64,000 bases of DNA from contig OV884057.1 in NCBI GenBank assembly GCA_930367215.1, positions 112,617,284-112,681,283 of the forward strand, given 5' to 3'. Of this stretch, positions 12,236 through 23,266 are shown one piece after another; the first letter of the stretch is position 1, and the number at the start of each line of letters is the position of its first letter. The notes below the pieces were generated by a model. The model saw only the letters and a program-made list of their open reading frames with translations. It ran no database searches and was not told the DNA's origin. Origin of the DNA: Pollenia angustigena (taxonomy: Eukaryota; Arthropoda; Insecta; Diptera; Polleniidae). A program made the position numbers and the translations under genes.

Positions 12236-12400
12236 TTAACTTATGGTGTTTTCTTTTCTACAAAATATGTGACATTTTATTTAAAAAAAAAAAATGCAAT
12301 TTGTTGTCTGGCTCTTAAAAAATTTTGCTCCCGAAAAGGGTGAGTTTTTTAGAATAAAGCAATCACATTTTTTTGTAGAAAAGAAAACACCAAATAACAA
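12236..12400. repeat. Palindromic MITE-like sequence
   Basis: Two arms, 'tggtgttttcttttctac' and its complement near 12373-12391, flank an A/T-rich spacer. The same arm motif appears singly near 7990 and 10806. There is no coding potential, and the class is unknown. Confidence 0.5.
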
Positions 12401-12690
12401 AGTCCAACTTATTTCCCCCATAGGCAAAATTATTTTTATAAGTACTTTTTTCACTTAATAAAACACTGCAAAAACTATAAGCAAAAACGGCATCCGTCAA
12501 CTTTGCTAGCTTATTGACAACTAACGTAAATCGCAAGCGAGACGAAGTGGTATTCAAATGAACACTTACATATATTGTATTGTTTGATTTAAAGCCTTTT
12601 ATATACAATTTTAGTTTAATTGGTTAGATTTACTTTAATTTAGTTTAATTGGTTAGATTTACCATATATGGTACGCAATGCATTTAAGTG

Positions 12691-12710
12691 TTAGGTTAGG
12701 TTAGGTTAGG
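12691..12710 (+). repeat. Interstitial (TTAGG)4
   Basis: Four perfect TTAGG units. TTAGG is the ancestral insect telomere repeat, which Diptera have lost. Such a short tract is most likely coincidental or a relic. It sits just 3' of the SDR gene stop codon. Confidence 0.7.
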
Positions 12711-12808
12711 ACCTAGAAAAATTGTAATAAATTTTTAATTTGTAAAAATGTATGTATGTATTTAAAATTAATAAAAAAAAATAATAAATAGTTTTGCTTA
12801 GAAATTGT

Positions 12809-13586
12809 TTAACCAGCAGCTACACGACCACGTCCTTGAAACTTCAGCATTGATTCCGGTCCTCGAATTACTCTAGACATTAGCTCCCAGCACATTTTTG
12901 CAGGCAGTAAACTAAAAGAGAAACAGAAAAGTCAATATTAAATCTTTTCAGTAAAAATAATTAAAATTGATTAAAAAATTATTACCATTTTAAGGGCGTA
13001 AACGTTCGTATGGAATTCGGCAAAACACACCATATTTCGTTCTTGCGGACGGCTAATGTAATTTGATCGGCCACATAATCGGGCTCCAACATGGGGAACA
13101 GGCGAGGTTGCACACCCGAAAACATACCCGTATTTATGTAATAGGGACAAATTAATGTCATATGTATATTATCGTAACCATGCGTCTTGAGATCGGTAAG
13201 AAGGCTTTCGTGAAAACCAATGCAGGCATATTTTGTTGCACTATAATCAGAGCAACCGTAAGTACCCAACATTCCAGTCACTGAACCAACGGTAACAATA
13301 TGACCACGATTGTTTTGCATCATGTGTGGCAAGAATGCCTTCACAGTCCAATAGTGCGATATAATATTAATGTTGTATGTACTTTGAATGACCCGATCGG
13401 GCAGATCCCAAAAAGGCTTACAACATACAATGCCAGCGTTATTGACTAGAATGTCGACATGGCCCACTTCGTTAACTGTTTGAGCAGCCCTCTCATATAC
13501 CTCATCGCGATTTGAAATATCAACAACGTACCCCTTTAAATTGTGATGACCATTCAGTGCCAACAGATTAATGGTCGTTTTTATCG
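12809..13586 (-). CDS. SDR16C / retinol dehydrogenase-like short-chain dehydrogenase, last two exons
   Basis: NAD(P)-dependent oxidoreductase of the classical SDR fold, closest in motif content to epidermal retinol dehydrogenase 2 / 17-beta-HSD11-13 (substrate inferred only; probably retinoid, steroid or other lipid). Exon 12986-13586 encodes VDILVNNAG (the NNAG structural motif), the catalytic Ser in GSVTG, and the catalytic YSATK Tyr/Lys. It also has a PYYINTGMF loop. A GT donor (12985-12984) and an AG acceptor (12913-12912) bound a 74-bp intron. The last exon, 12809-12911, adds about 35 residues (CLLPAKMCWELMSR..., ending GRVAAG) and a TAA stop. The acceptor at 13587 joins in frame with the exon at 48703-48820. 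No stop or frameshift is seen, so the gene appears functional. Confidence 0.92.
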
Positions 13587-13980
13587 CTGAAAAATAGAAA
13601 ATCATTTATTAGTTTCATTTTGTTTACGTTTAAGGCAATAACTGTAAACTAATTATTAAAAAAATAAATTAAAAAAAACTAAGTGATAATTAAATGCACC
13701 GTTGACTTAATATTTACTTAAACGTATACTTTATTTATTAAAATAATTAACAGTTGAAATTATGTTTGAAATTGTAAATTAATATCAGATGTATGCATTT
13801 GTAGTGTAGTATCTAAAGGAACCACTATTTACTATGTTAACATCTCTGTACGTATGGATGTTAGCAATATGGAAAACTAGCAGAAAAACAGCAACTAGCT
13901 ACTTACGTTTTTATTCTTCCTTCTTGTTCTTGTATATCTCCTTTTTGTGTCACGTCATTGTTAGAAGATAAGTTAGTCTA

Positions 13981-14617
13981 TCTATATATATAAAATTGTA
14001 ACGTTACTGACTGACTGATTCACTGATTCATCATCGCACAGCCTAAACGCCTGAAGCTAAACTCTTGAAATTTGGACCAAAGATTGGTCACTCCTCAAAT
14101 CGATCCACTAAGACGGGATTTTTGGAAATTCGAATGGTTGGGGGGTAAAAACGGGAAAATGCGGTAACCTTATATCTCCAAAACTAAAAGAGATACAAAA
14201 AAAATGTAATACTTATCGTTTTTCTATAGAAAAAAAGGGAACAGGTATCTGGTACTTTTTTGTAATTCGGCCCTATCAGGGAGTTAACGGGTAAAACCTG
14301 AATTTTGGTACTTTTTGGACACCCCATCTATCTTTTGAACCAATAAACATAGAAACATAGTTTATACCATATTCGAAACTTATCAAAACAATACGAATAT
14401 AAATTTGGTACTTTTTTGAAACTCGAACATTTAAGGGGTGAAAATCGTGACTAATTTTGGTACTTTTTTTAAAAAAATGTTTCTTCATTCATTGACATAT
14501 TCGTACTTAATTATGGGCTCCCACTACAATACTGAAATTTTTGATACTTTAATGGGGGGAAAAATAGTACCAAAAAAAGAAAATACGGGAAATTTGATAT
14601 TTTTCTTTACCTCAGGT
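13981..14617 (+). mobile_element. Helitron 5' portion, 3' truncated
   Basis: It starts TCTATATATATAAAATTG after an A and carries 'acgttactgactgactgatt' and 'cagcctaaacgcctgaagct', as in the copy at 6876. The expected CTRR 3' end is missing. Sequence passes into the dispersed tataccctt repeat near 14618. Confidence 0.65.
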
Positions 14618-15615
14618 GGAAAAGGGTATATATAAGTTTGTCATTCCGTTTGTAATTTCTACAATAGTGATCTAAGACCCTATAAAGTATATATATTCTG
14701 GGTCCTTATGAGGAGAGAACTTGATTTAACGACGTCCGCTCGTCTGTCCGTCCGTCTTACGTTTGATATGTGTTTTCCGGAGACTCCAGACATGATAGCG
14801 GCCAGGTTGTTTTACATTTATGTCACATATAGTCTACCATTTCGTGCTATTGAAATTCAGCAAGATGGGTCCACAAATGGCTGAGATATGACCTCTAATT
14901 TTTTCCAAAAATCCCTTGTGGTTGTTGTATTTTTATTACTTTTTGCTGCATATCTTTGGAACGGCAAAAGCCAAAGTTTCCAAATTAGGTATACACATTT
15001 AGGTTGCCAATACACACCATCCTACAAAATGTGGGCGGGACTGGAGAAGTGGGCGTGGTACCTCCCGTACAAAAAAAATTAAAAATGGTATAAAAACCTA
15101 AATTTTAGGGCTGCCATACGTCCTATGGATATGACTTATATACCAAATTTTTAGTAGAACATATTTTATAAAAAACTCGGAAAAATCGGTTCAGATACAA
15201 AAAAGTTATGACCAAAATTAAAATTTTTTTTTTTAAATACCCACTTTCGGGAACCATAGATCTCCCCGAGTCCAAGTCAAATTGATAAGTCAAGTAAATG
15301 GTAAATTTCTTCTTCAACACGTTGGTATATAAATCTGTCAAATCGGTTAAAAAAATGGCTGAGTTATACCCGAAATACTGAATCCCCAAAAATTACTCTT
15401 TTTTATACCCTTCACCACAGGTGTAAAAGGGTATATATAAGTTTGTCATAACGTTTGTAATTTCCACAATATTGATTTAAGACCCCATAAAGTATATATA
15501 TTCTGGGTCCATATGAGAAGAGAAGTTGATTTAACGATGTCCGTCTGTCCGTCTTACGTTTGAAATGTGTTTTCCGGATAATCCAGACATTATAGCGGCT
15601 AGGTTGTTTTACATT
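14618..15615 (+). repeat. Dispersed fly repeat, two head-to-tail copies
   Basis: The first copy runs from about 14618 to 15410. It has 'aagggtatatataagtttgtcat', 'accctataaagtatatat', 'ctgtccgtccgtc' and a body with 'aaaatcccttgtggttgttg'. It ends 'ttataccctt', which begins the second, shorter copy (15398-15615). The second copy stops abruptly at the truncated hAT. Confidence 0.65.
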
Positions 15616-17095
15616 ACAAAATTTTCCCTGTCTGGAGGATTAATTTCGCTCCTAAGTATGATTAGTTCCGACTGGATGCTGAATTCATAACTCGCAATGT
15701 CGCACTTAAAGGGATTTTGGAATATGTTAAGTAGTGGTTTTATATCCTCAAAATCTTGAAAACGATCTTGAAAGTTGTAAAAAAGGTTTTCAAAAATTGC
15801 CAAATACTCAGATTTTTTCAAATATTTCTCCTTGTCATAAATAAGCAAAGTTTTAGGAAAGATGGAAAAATCTTCATTATTTATTTCATTTGTTAATAAA
15901 AATAATTTGGTTTTAAAATTAAAAACAATCGTATATATGTCACTTAAATTGTTTCCCTTTCCTTGTAGTTCCAAATTTAGCTCATTTAAAATACTGCTTG
16001 TATCCGCCAGAAACGCAAGGTCTAAAATGAACTCATAATCATTCAACTGTATTAATTCACATTCGTCTAAATTTTCAGTTTCCCAAAAACGCAACACCTC
16101 TTTTCTAAGATCGAATAACCTGTTTAGACAATCACCCCGACTAAGCCAACGAACTTCCGTAAACATTTTTAAGTCGTGGTGATTGGCGTTTACGTTTTTA
16201 AGAAAACTTACAAATTTTCTGTGCGTTAATGAATGATGACCCCCCCCCGTATTCTATTGATTATCCGCTCTGCAGTCTTAATAGCGGCAGGATTACTTAT
16301 AAATTTTGAGGCAAGCATGGACTGATGAATTATGCAATGGAAAGCATGTACATCAATTCCATTTTGCTTAAGCTGTCCTACGAAACCTTCATACTTCCCG
16401 GCCGTAACGTTTGCACCATCCGTGCAAACTCCTGCTAATTTTGAAGCTTGTGTAACAGATATGAGGTTTTCAAAGACTACGTCGTATAATACCTTACCTG
16501 TTACATTACCGTAAAACGTTTCAAGTGAGTACATAGTTTCAAAAACATTGTACTCACTATCTATGCATCGAACACAAATGACCAATTGGCAAAGATCATT
16601 AATGTCGGTGCTTTCGTCGAGGCAAAAAGAAAAATATTCACAATTTTTTAACTTTTCCCTAATCACAGATTGTATATGTGCAGCTAAAATTGACGTGCGC
16701 TTGACGACACTATTTCGGCTCATGGGAAGCGTTTTTATTACGCTGCAATCGATTTTCAGTTTTTCTAAAACTGCATTGAAAAGCTTTTTTATAAATGCCC
16801 CATCGGAAAATGGTCTTCCCTGTTTTACTATTTCCAAAGTTAGTAAATTTGATATTTCTATTTTTAACTCTTCTATCCTATCTTCATGCTCTTCTTCTTG
16901 TGATACCCAACTTTTCAAGCTATCCAAATAAACCTTTTTTTTAATCTTATATTGGTTTTCCCTTTCTTTTACTTCATATTGTTTAATATAATTATGGAAA
17001 TGATCATTATGCCTTTTCAAAGTATACAATACAATAAGTTCAAATGTTTTAAAACATAAGAGACATTGAAAATAATTAAATGCATTTTTTATCAA
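15616..17095 (-). pseudogene. hAT transposase, copy 2 (retains DEST segment, truncated)
   Basis: The ORF at 17095-16226 (289 residues) reads from the N-terminal zinc finger (CLLCFKTFE ... HNDHFH), through the T8 run that is frameshifted in copy 1, to the catalytic-type LDESTDIND segment and CTDGAN. It is then broken by two extra C in a C run near 16240-16248 (9 C here, 7 in copy 1). The frame resumes at 16166-15616 with FTEVRWLSRG and stops where the element is truncated, so the C-terminal dimerisation region is absent. The lesions are complementary to those of copy 1. Confidence 0.88.
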
Positions 17096-18408
17096 AAATA
17101 TTTTTTATATGGCATCATTTATCTTTTTTTTAATAAACTCATCCGCTTGCACGTCTGTTATCGCTGTATACAAGACTATTAAATGAAATTCTAATTTGAA
17201 GTTTACAGGTATACACAATTGTACATAGAAATGGATTTCCCTGGTCTATTTATTCAAAAATAAAATGAATTACATGAGAATTATAACGTGAAAAAGTTAT
17301 TTTAGTAAAAAGTTAGGGTATTCATAGTGGTAAGTAAAATAGAAAGGGTATTCACGGTGTTGGGTTACTCATACTTCAAACATCTGTCCATACATTTTAA
17401 TTCTAGCTAATGGTATATCATAACTTTTTACAAAATACCAAATGCGCACCTGAGTTTTCCTGCAAAAATGTATAAAGTCATTATAACAGGTCAAAGTTAC
17501 GTTAAATAAATACCATAAAGTAGTAAGGTTTACTCTTTAGACTCGGTCATATAATTGTAGCATAAAAAAGTAAGCAATAAAAATAGTGCGAAACAATAAA
17601 GTTTCATTAATACATCAATAAAACACATCTTCTTACCCAAAAATTTTACCTGCTGTCACATTTGCTTTTATGTGTATAGGTTTACACATAAATTGTAGCA
17701 AAACAAGACTTTTTTAACTTGTTTTTTAAATATTTTTACCTACTTAAGAAAAGAGTTTTCAAAAAAAAAAAAACCCCACCGACGCGATTGGTACAGAAAC
17801 CAAAATATTTTTACAATCACAAAATACCAACAAATTCTTGTGGCTTTTTCTTTTCTTAATAATTTCTGCATTTAGGTACGTCTTTTTAACGAAAGAAAAA
17901 GCGACCCTGTTACAGGCATCAACGAATTTTTTTCACGAACAAAACACATATCGTTAGCTTAAATGCAAAACAATTATTTTGAAAATTTGAAATTTTTGTT
18001 GATTAGGATTCACTTTACATATATATTTCTATAAAATTTTAAAATTCTATCTTAAAAAATAACCACAATTGCACAATTGTGCAAAGAAATGGAAATCCCT
18101 GTTTTAAAATCATTGTACAATGTCAAAAACAGAAATAAAACAAAACAACAACATAGATAATAAATAAAATAAAAAAGATAATAAAACAAAAAAAAAAAAA
18201 AGATGTACCTACATACAGTTATTGTATATTTATTTATATACATAAATATATTTAGAGGCCTCAAAACAGGCCTTGCAATATTTGCGATATTTCCCGCTGA
18301 ATGAGAGTGTTTCTCAGTAAACAATTATATTTTACGCTCGCAAAATAAAAGAGCGTAAGCGTACATGTGAATTAATTTGCACAATTGTGCAAGGCGCTGA
18401 CATCCCTG
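15616..18408 (-). mobile_element. ZBED-like hAT transposon, copy 2 (3' part of transposase end missing)
   Basis: Same family as 1489-4915, near-identical along the shared length. The right terminus GACATCCCTG ends at 18408. The left terminus and about 500 bp, including the end of the transposase gene, are replaced by the dispersed repeat that stops at 15615. The neighbouring 8 bp (ctttatag, 18409-18416) may be one half of a target duplication; its partner is lost. The element lies in the SDR intron, in the same orientation as the gene. Confidence 0.88.
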
Positions 18409-18416
18409 CTTTATAG

Positions 18417-18752
18417 TTAGTTTTTAGGTTTAGCGAAGGAGAAAAACAATAAAAAAGAGTATAAAAGTAACGGTAGAGTAAAGATTCTTTAAGAGTAAGT
18501 TGACAAGTTACTCTCACAAATACGCATTCTATGAAGTTTTTATTTATTTTAGTCTGCGCGCATGTTCCATTAAGGTCGTGTCTCAAGTTTATTTCTGAAT
18601 AATTGGTCATAAATTTAAACTTTAGTATTACATGAAAATAAATAAACTGTATAACCTTTAAATGCATTTAAAATATATAAACAATTTTTTTAAATAAAAT
18701 AAATTCAACCTTGATTTAGTGAACGACCTGGGTACAGTGAAATCGCTCTGCA
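18417..18752. other. Intronic spacer
   Basis: No recognisable gene or repeat boundary between the hAT end and the retrotransposon-tail repeat. A 111-residue minus-strand reading (18667-18332) has no recognised motif and overlaps the transposon end. It is probably chance. Confidence 0.4.
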
Positions 18753-19345
18753 TTTTATTTTTCATTCTTTATTTTTTTTTCTTCTTTTTTCAATTAATTG
18801 TGTTTTCATACTATTAAATATAAATCTTACTTATCTACCAAATTACTACCCAATACTGTAATATAAGACTTGTTCTTGTTGTATTGTATTGATAAACAAA
18901 TTAATAAAATAAATAAATAAACTGGTACTTTTTAAATTTCCGTTATATATATAAAACATGCAAAGTCCTGAGTGAATAAGAACCTGTAAGAGGGCTTTTT
19001 GGTATTTTTTTGCTCTTTAACTGGTACTTTTTGAATTTCCGTTTATATTGAACCTAGAATAATAAAATTAAACATGCAATGTCCTGAGTGGATGAGAATC
19101 TATAAGGGGGAACTTTTTGGTACTTTTTTGTTCATAAGCTGGTACCTTTTGAATTTACGTTAGTATTGGACCTAGAAACATGAAATTAATCATGCAAGGT
19201 CTTGAGTGAATGACAATCTGTTAGAGGGATCTTTTTGGCACTTTTTCGTTTTTTAACTGGTACTTTTTGAATATCCGTTATTATTGGACTTAGAAACATA
19301 AAATTCAAGATGCAGTGCCCTGAGTAAATAAGAATGTATAAGAAT
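18753..19345 (+). repeat. Chimeric repeat: non-LTR 3' tail plus Helitron-type modules, copy 1
   Basis: 18753-18925 is a 3' tail ending in (AATAA)n, the same as that of the retroelement ending near 25410. It is followed directly by 'actggtactttttaaatttccg' and four 'cctgagtgaat...gtaagagggc' modules. The same order with the same junction occurs at 25232-25905. The two stretches therefore derive from one ancestor rather than two independent insertions. Confidence 0.7.
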
Positions 19346-19371
19346 AAAGTTTTTTGTACATTTTTGTTCTT

Positions 19372-19500
19372 AAACTTAAAAAGGACAAAATGGTTTCAGC
19401 AGCATTTACATACCGTGGAATCGTCTATGTGAAAACTTTTGGAACGGATGAGCCAATACGAATCGATCAGATGAATGATCTAGCCAGTTTTTTCTTATGC
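19372..19500 (+). pseudogene. Possible non-LTR ORF1 C-terminal fragment
   Basis: The reading KKDKMVSAAFTYRGIVYVKT...IRIDQMNDLA resembles the short C-terminal domain (Y-x-G-x-Y-V-K ... hydrophobic DL) of PHD/FP-type ORF1 proteins of some non-LTR elements. This is a recollection of family style, not a search result. The remainder of the 124-residue reading (19354-19728) is hydrophobic and unrelated. Could be chance. Confidence 0.3.
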
Positions 19501-20174
19501 CACATACTAATATATCTCATATGCTATAAGCTACTAAAACTTCTAGTTTCCTTGCCAATTGCGAATTACTTTTTCATTTATGTATTGTCAAAATCTATGA
19601 CTTCAGTTAATTGTATTTTATTTGTTTCTCCTTATTATACTGTTTACAAAACTTATATAGTACTCTCCAAAATGTTAATTGCTTGCATTGCTGTTATTAC
19701 TATTTTTTGTTATGACCCTAAACTCTAATAATATGAGGGTTGGATCTAGGGAAAACTTAAGCACTATGGTTTGTGACGACAAGTCTTGTGGGGTAAAACT
19801 TGGTCACACCCTGGTAGGCCTTAGATTTTTTTTATCAAATAATATTTCTTGTATGTTTTGTCTTACACTGTGATCGCTACCCTGGTCGCAAACTTTTGTA
19901 CCACACTGTATATAACGGGCAGGAATGCGAATAATAAAATAACAACCAACAACAAAACATACAATCGCGACAAACAAGTAAACAAGTAACACTAACAACA
20001 CACACAGCAAACAATAACAAAGCAAGCAGTTTTAAACATGTAAACAACAAGCAACAAGATATGAATAAGACGAGTAAAGAGACATAACAATAACAACTAC
20101 GGGTATTGGTTGTTGTTAGTGCAAAACATAGTCCGAATTTAGTATAAAAAGGGCAACATAAACGATGAACAATC

Positions 20175-21909
20175 CCGGAACAGAGTGGGAGCTACAGGCC
20201 AATTTCCCTGCTCTCGACGTTTGGTAAATTGCTCGAGTATTTTCTTTTACTCAGGATGAATGATAGGATTCTGGATGAGGGAATTCTTAGGGAATTTCAG
20301 TTTGGCTTCAGAAGGGGCCTTTCTACATCTCATGCTTTGATGGTATTCTCGGACTACGTGGCTAGGGGACTGGGGAATAGATGCCCCACGATGGCTGTGA
20401 GCTTGGACTTTGCCCGGGCTTTTGACACTGTCTGGCACGATGGCGTGGTTTATAAGCTGATGACCTTGGGATTTGATGCGGGCATTTGTCGGATGGTGGA
20501 TGGCTTTTTGAGGGAGCGATCTTACAGGGTGAGGGTTAATGACACTCTGTCTGACACAGGAATTGCTTCCGCAGGAGTGCCGCAGGGCTCACTCCTGGGA
20601 CCGGTTCTGTTTATTGTATTTGTAGCGGACATTCCTCAACCACCCGAGGACATTTTTCTCTTGGTATATGCTGACGATATGTTGATTGCTTCTTCTGGTC
20701 CCAGAGCCAGGAATATAAATGGCAGGCTTAATGCGTACTTGGATACCCTTGGTCGATATTTTAGGGATTGGGGACTTAATTTGAATATTGGGAAGACTGT
20801 TTCCATGATGATTAAGGGTAGACGTAAGTTTATATATCCCAATTGTAGGTCGTATATTCCGAGTTTGAGTATAGGCGGGCAACTGATTAGTGTGTCTGAT
20901 AGGATGAAGTATCTTGGGGTAACTTTTCATGGGAATTTTGAGTACTACCGTCATATTGACCGTGTATTGGCTAAGGCGAAGCGGATATACTCTGCGTATC
21001 AGTGCGTGCTTAGAGGTAGGCGTGGTCTTAGCGAGCGTATACGTCTGTTGCTTTACCGACAGGTGATTCGTCCTATGGTCTCCTATGCCTTTCCATCTTG
21101 GTTTGGGATTTCTTCCGCACAGATGGAGAGGCTTAGAAGATGGGAGCGGTCAGTTCTGACAGCTTGTCTTGGCATGAGGGCCGAAGTGGGTGTGGATGGG
21201 ATATGGCGGAGGCCTTCTTCTGTCAGGGTATATAGGAGGATCGATTTTGGGAGGATTGATGGTTTTATGGTAGATTCGGCCTTTCGGTTTTTGGAGAATG
21301 CGCGTACGTTGGATAATCGGCTGGTGGCGAAATGTTTTGAGGAGATTATAAATCTGGAGACCATTCAGAATTTAAGATACCTGTCCCCTGTGGACCTTTT
21401 AACTCTTAGGGAGGCGGGTCTTCTTTACGAGGGTGCAGATCTTCTATTTTACCATAGAAGAATTTATACTCTTGATCTGTATAATACTGTGTATAATACT
21501 GCGCAGTAGAATAATAAGGATAATGTATGTCCTTTTGTAAATATCTTTTGTAAATAACTTCTGTAATTAGTATTAGGTCTTAATTTTAGGTAGCTTTAAG
21601 TTGGATTTTTTATTTATTTTTTATTATTTATTTATTATTTTAGTTTCTTATTTTTTAGCTTGTAAGTATCTTTGATATAAAGTGTCCTCTTTTAATCCCT
21701 TTTTTGAGGAAAAAATGTAATGTTATGGAAAAGTAGTGTGTATTAGTGACTCGGTGAATCCGAAATTTGAAGATTTTGTATTTTGAAGCCCTTGGAAAAT
21801 TCAATTGAATGTAAGGAAAATGTAATATATTTTAGGTTTAGATAGTAAGCATATTTAAACTTTGTATGAAAAGAAATTTTTGGGAAAATAAAACTTGAAC
21901 TTGAACTTG
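20175..21909 (+). mobile_element. 5'-truncated non-LTR retrotransposon with 14-bp target duplication
   Basis: It inserts into the LTR-like sequence. The 14-mer aacgatgaacaatc lies on both sides (20161-20174 and 21910-21923). The 3' end is AATAAAA followed by (CTTGAA)n instead of a plain poly(A). The 5' truncation falls just before the RT fingers (YRPISLLSTFGK). These are the products of target-primed reverse transcription. Confidence 0.92.
20184..21509 (+). pseudogene. Non-LTR reverse transcriptase, 5'-truncated but open
   Basis: RT domain of a jockey-superfamily-type element; no RNase H follows. Motifs in order: FGFRRGLSTSHAL (box 2), SLDFARAFDTVWH (box A), AGVPQGSLLGPVLF (box B), LLVYADDML (catalytic YADD), NIGKT, and MKYLGVTFH (thumb start). 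The main frame is open to TAG at 21507-21509 and can be read back from the TTG at 20229 to the truncation. There is no endonuclease and no ORF1. It lacks its own ATG and promoter, so it is not autonomous. Clade assignment is uncertain. Confidence 0.88.
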
Positions 21910-21983
21910 AACGATGAACAATCATTTGTTATCCAGCCGAGCTCAAGAACACATCAGGTAAGCGAAGTAGCAATTCAAGTTAA

Positions 21984-22690
21984 ACAAACCCAGTAGACAA
22001 TTTCACCGCGTGGTTTTCTAACACAGAGTGAAATTCTAGTAACACAACCCAGTAGACAATTTCACCGCGTGGTTTGCTAACACAGAGTGAAATTCTAGTA
22101 ATACAACCCAGTAGACAATTTCACCGCGTGGTTTTCTAACACAGAGTGAAATTCTAGTAAAACAACCCAATAGACAATTTCACCGCGTGGTTTTCTAACA
22201 CAGAGTGAAATTCTAGTAAAACAACCCAGTAGAGAATTTTACCGCGTGGTTTTCTAACACAGAGTGAAAATCTAGTAAACAACCCAGTAGACAGTTTCAC
22301 CGCGTGGTTTTCTAACACAGAGTGAAATTCTAGTAAACAACCCAGTAGACAATTTCACCGCGTGGTTTTCTAACACAGAGTGAAATTCTTGTAAAACAGC
22401 CCAGTATACAATTTCACCGCGTGGTTTTCTAATACAGAGTGAAATTCTAGTAAAACAACTCAGTAGACAATTTCACCGCGTGGGTTTCTAACACAGAGTG
22501 AAATTCTAGTAAACAACCCAGTTGACAATTTCACCGCGTGGTTTTCTAACACAGAGTGAAATTCTAGTAAAACAACCCAGTAGACAATTTCACCGCGTGG
22601 TTTTCTAACACAAAGTGAAAGTCTAGTAAACACAACCCAGTAGACGATTTCACCGCGTGGTGTTCTAACACAGAGTGAAATCCTAATAAC
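21984..22690 (+). repeat. Minisatellite, about 12 units of 57-60 bp
   Basis: Twelve tandem units plus a degenerate thirteenth. Each has CCCAGTAGACAATTTCACCG, CGTGGTTTTCTAACACAGAG and TGAAATTCTAGTAA in that order. Every unit contains AATTTCAC and GTGAAATT separated by about 21 nt, so it can form an 8-bp-stem hairpin. Units differ by only a few substitutions, suggesting recent amplification or homogenisation. Long readings on the other strand here are by-products of the repeat. Confidence 0.95.
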
Positions 22691-23266
22691 AAACAAATAC
22701 CCAGTAGAAATTTTCCCATCGTGTTTTCCTTTTTAGAACAACCCGAAATATCCCTTACTGAAAACCCCAGAAGGGGTTTTCCCCAAATCCCCCGTAACAA
22801 GCGACACAACGAAGTTTCCATGAGCTAAGATTGATACCAGCTTAAGCAGCCAAGTTAATACAGCAACAAGACGAGAAAGGACATATCACGGAAGGAGTGC
22901 TGAGGCAATATAAGCGGAAACGCAACACAACACAACCAATTGTACATAATTATTCTTATGACTTGTAAATTATAATAATAATACTACTAATAAACTTATT
23001 GAATTTGTGGTGAAAATAAACAAAATCAACACGTGTCATATTTTCTTGTAACGAACCTGGACAAAGGCTGAGTATACCCCAAATAAAGTCGTTACAGGTC
23101 AAAATACTTTCGAAAATATTTCCGGACTTCAAATCTGTCACATAAATGCCATGTTATGACTTTAATATTGTAAATAACACTACTAGAATATAGAGATTAC
23201 AAGAATATCGACGTTCAGTCGTTCGATACTGAGTTATCATCCCTAAACTGGAATGATATTTACTAT

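Larger units (their letters stand above)
19772..23096 (+). mobile_element. Long solo LTR-like element containing nested insertions
   Basis: It begins TGTGACGAC and ends GTCGTTACA (imperfect inverted TG...CA ends). It is flanked by ggtt and ggtc, a possible 4-bp duplication with one mismatch. Without the nested non-LTR insertion it is about 1.58 kb. A TATAAAAAG box at about 20141-20149 and AATAAA-type signals near 23013 and 23080 fit U3-R-U5 organisation. The ~59-bp minisatellite lies downstream of the TATA box. No internal genes adjoin it, so it is called a solo LTR. LTR class is inferred. Confidence 0.55.

Noticed and set aside
19520..20025. Hydrophobic readings around 19354-20025 suggesting a membrane protein
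   Set aside because: T-rich composition gives Leu/Phe/Val/Cys runs on both strands; there is no conserved motif, and the region overlaps the solo LTR.
22460..22821. Minus-strand readings of 78 and 85 codons with an 'LCVRxPRGEIVYW' repeat
   Set aside because: They are by-products of the ~59-bp minisatellite being nearly divisible by three between some units; no start context or family support.
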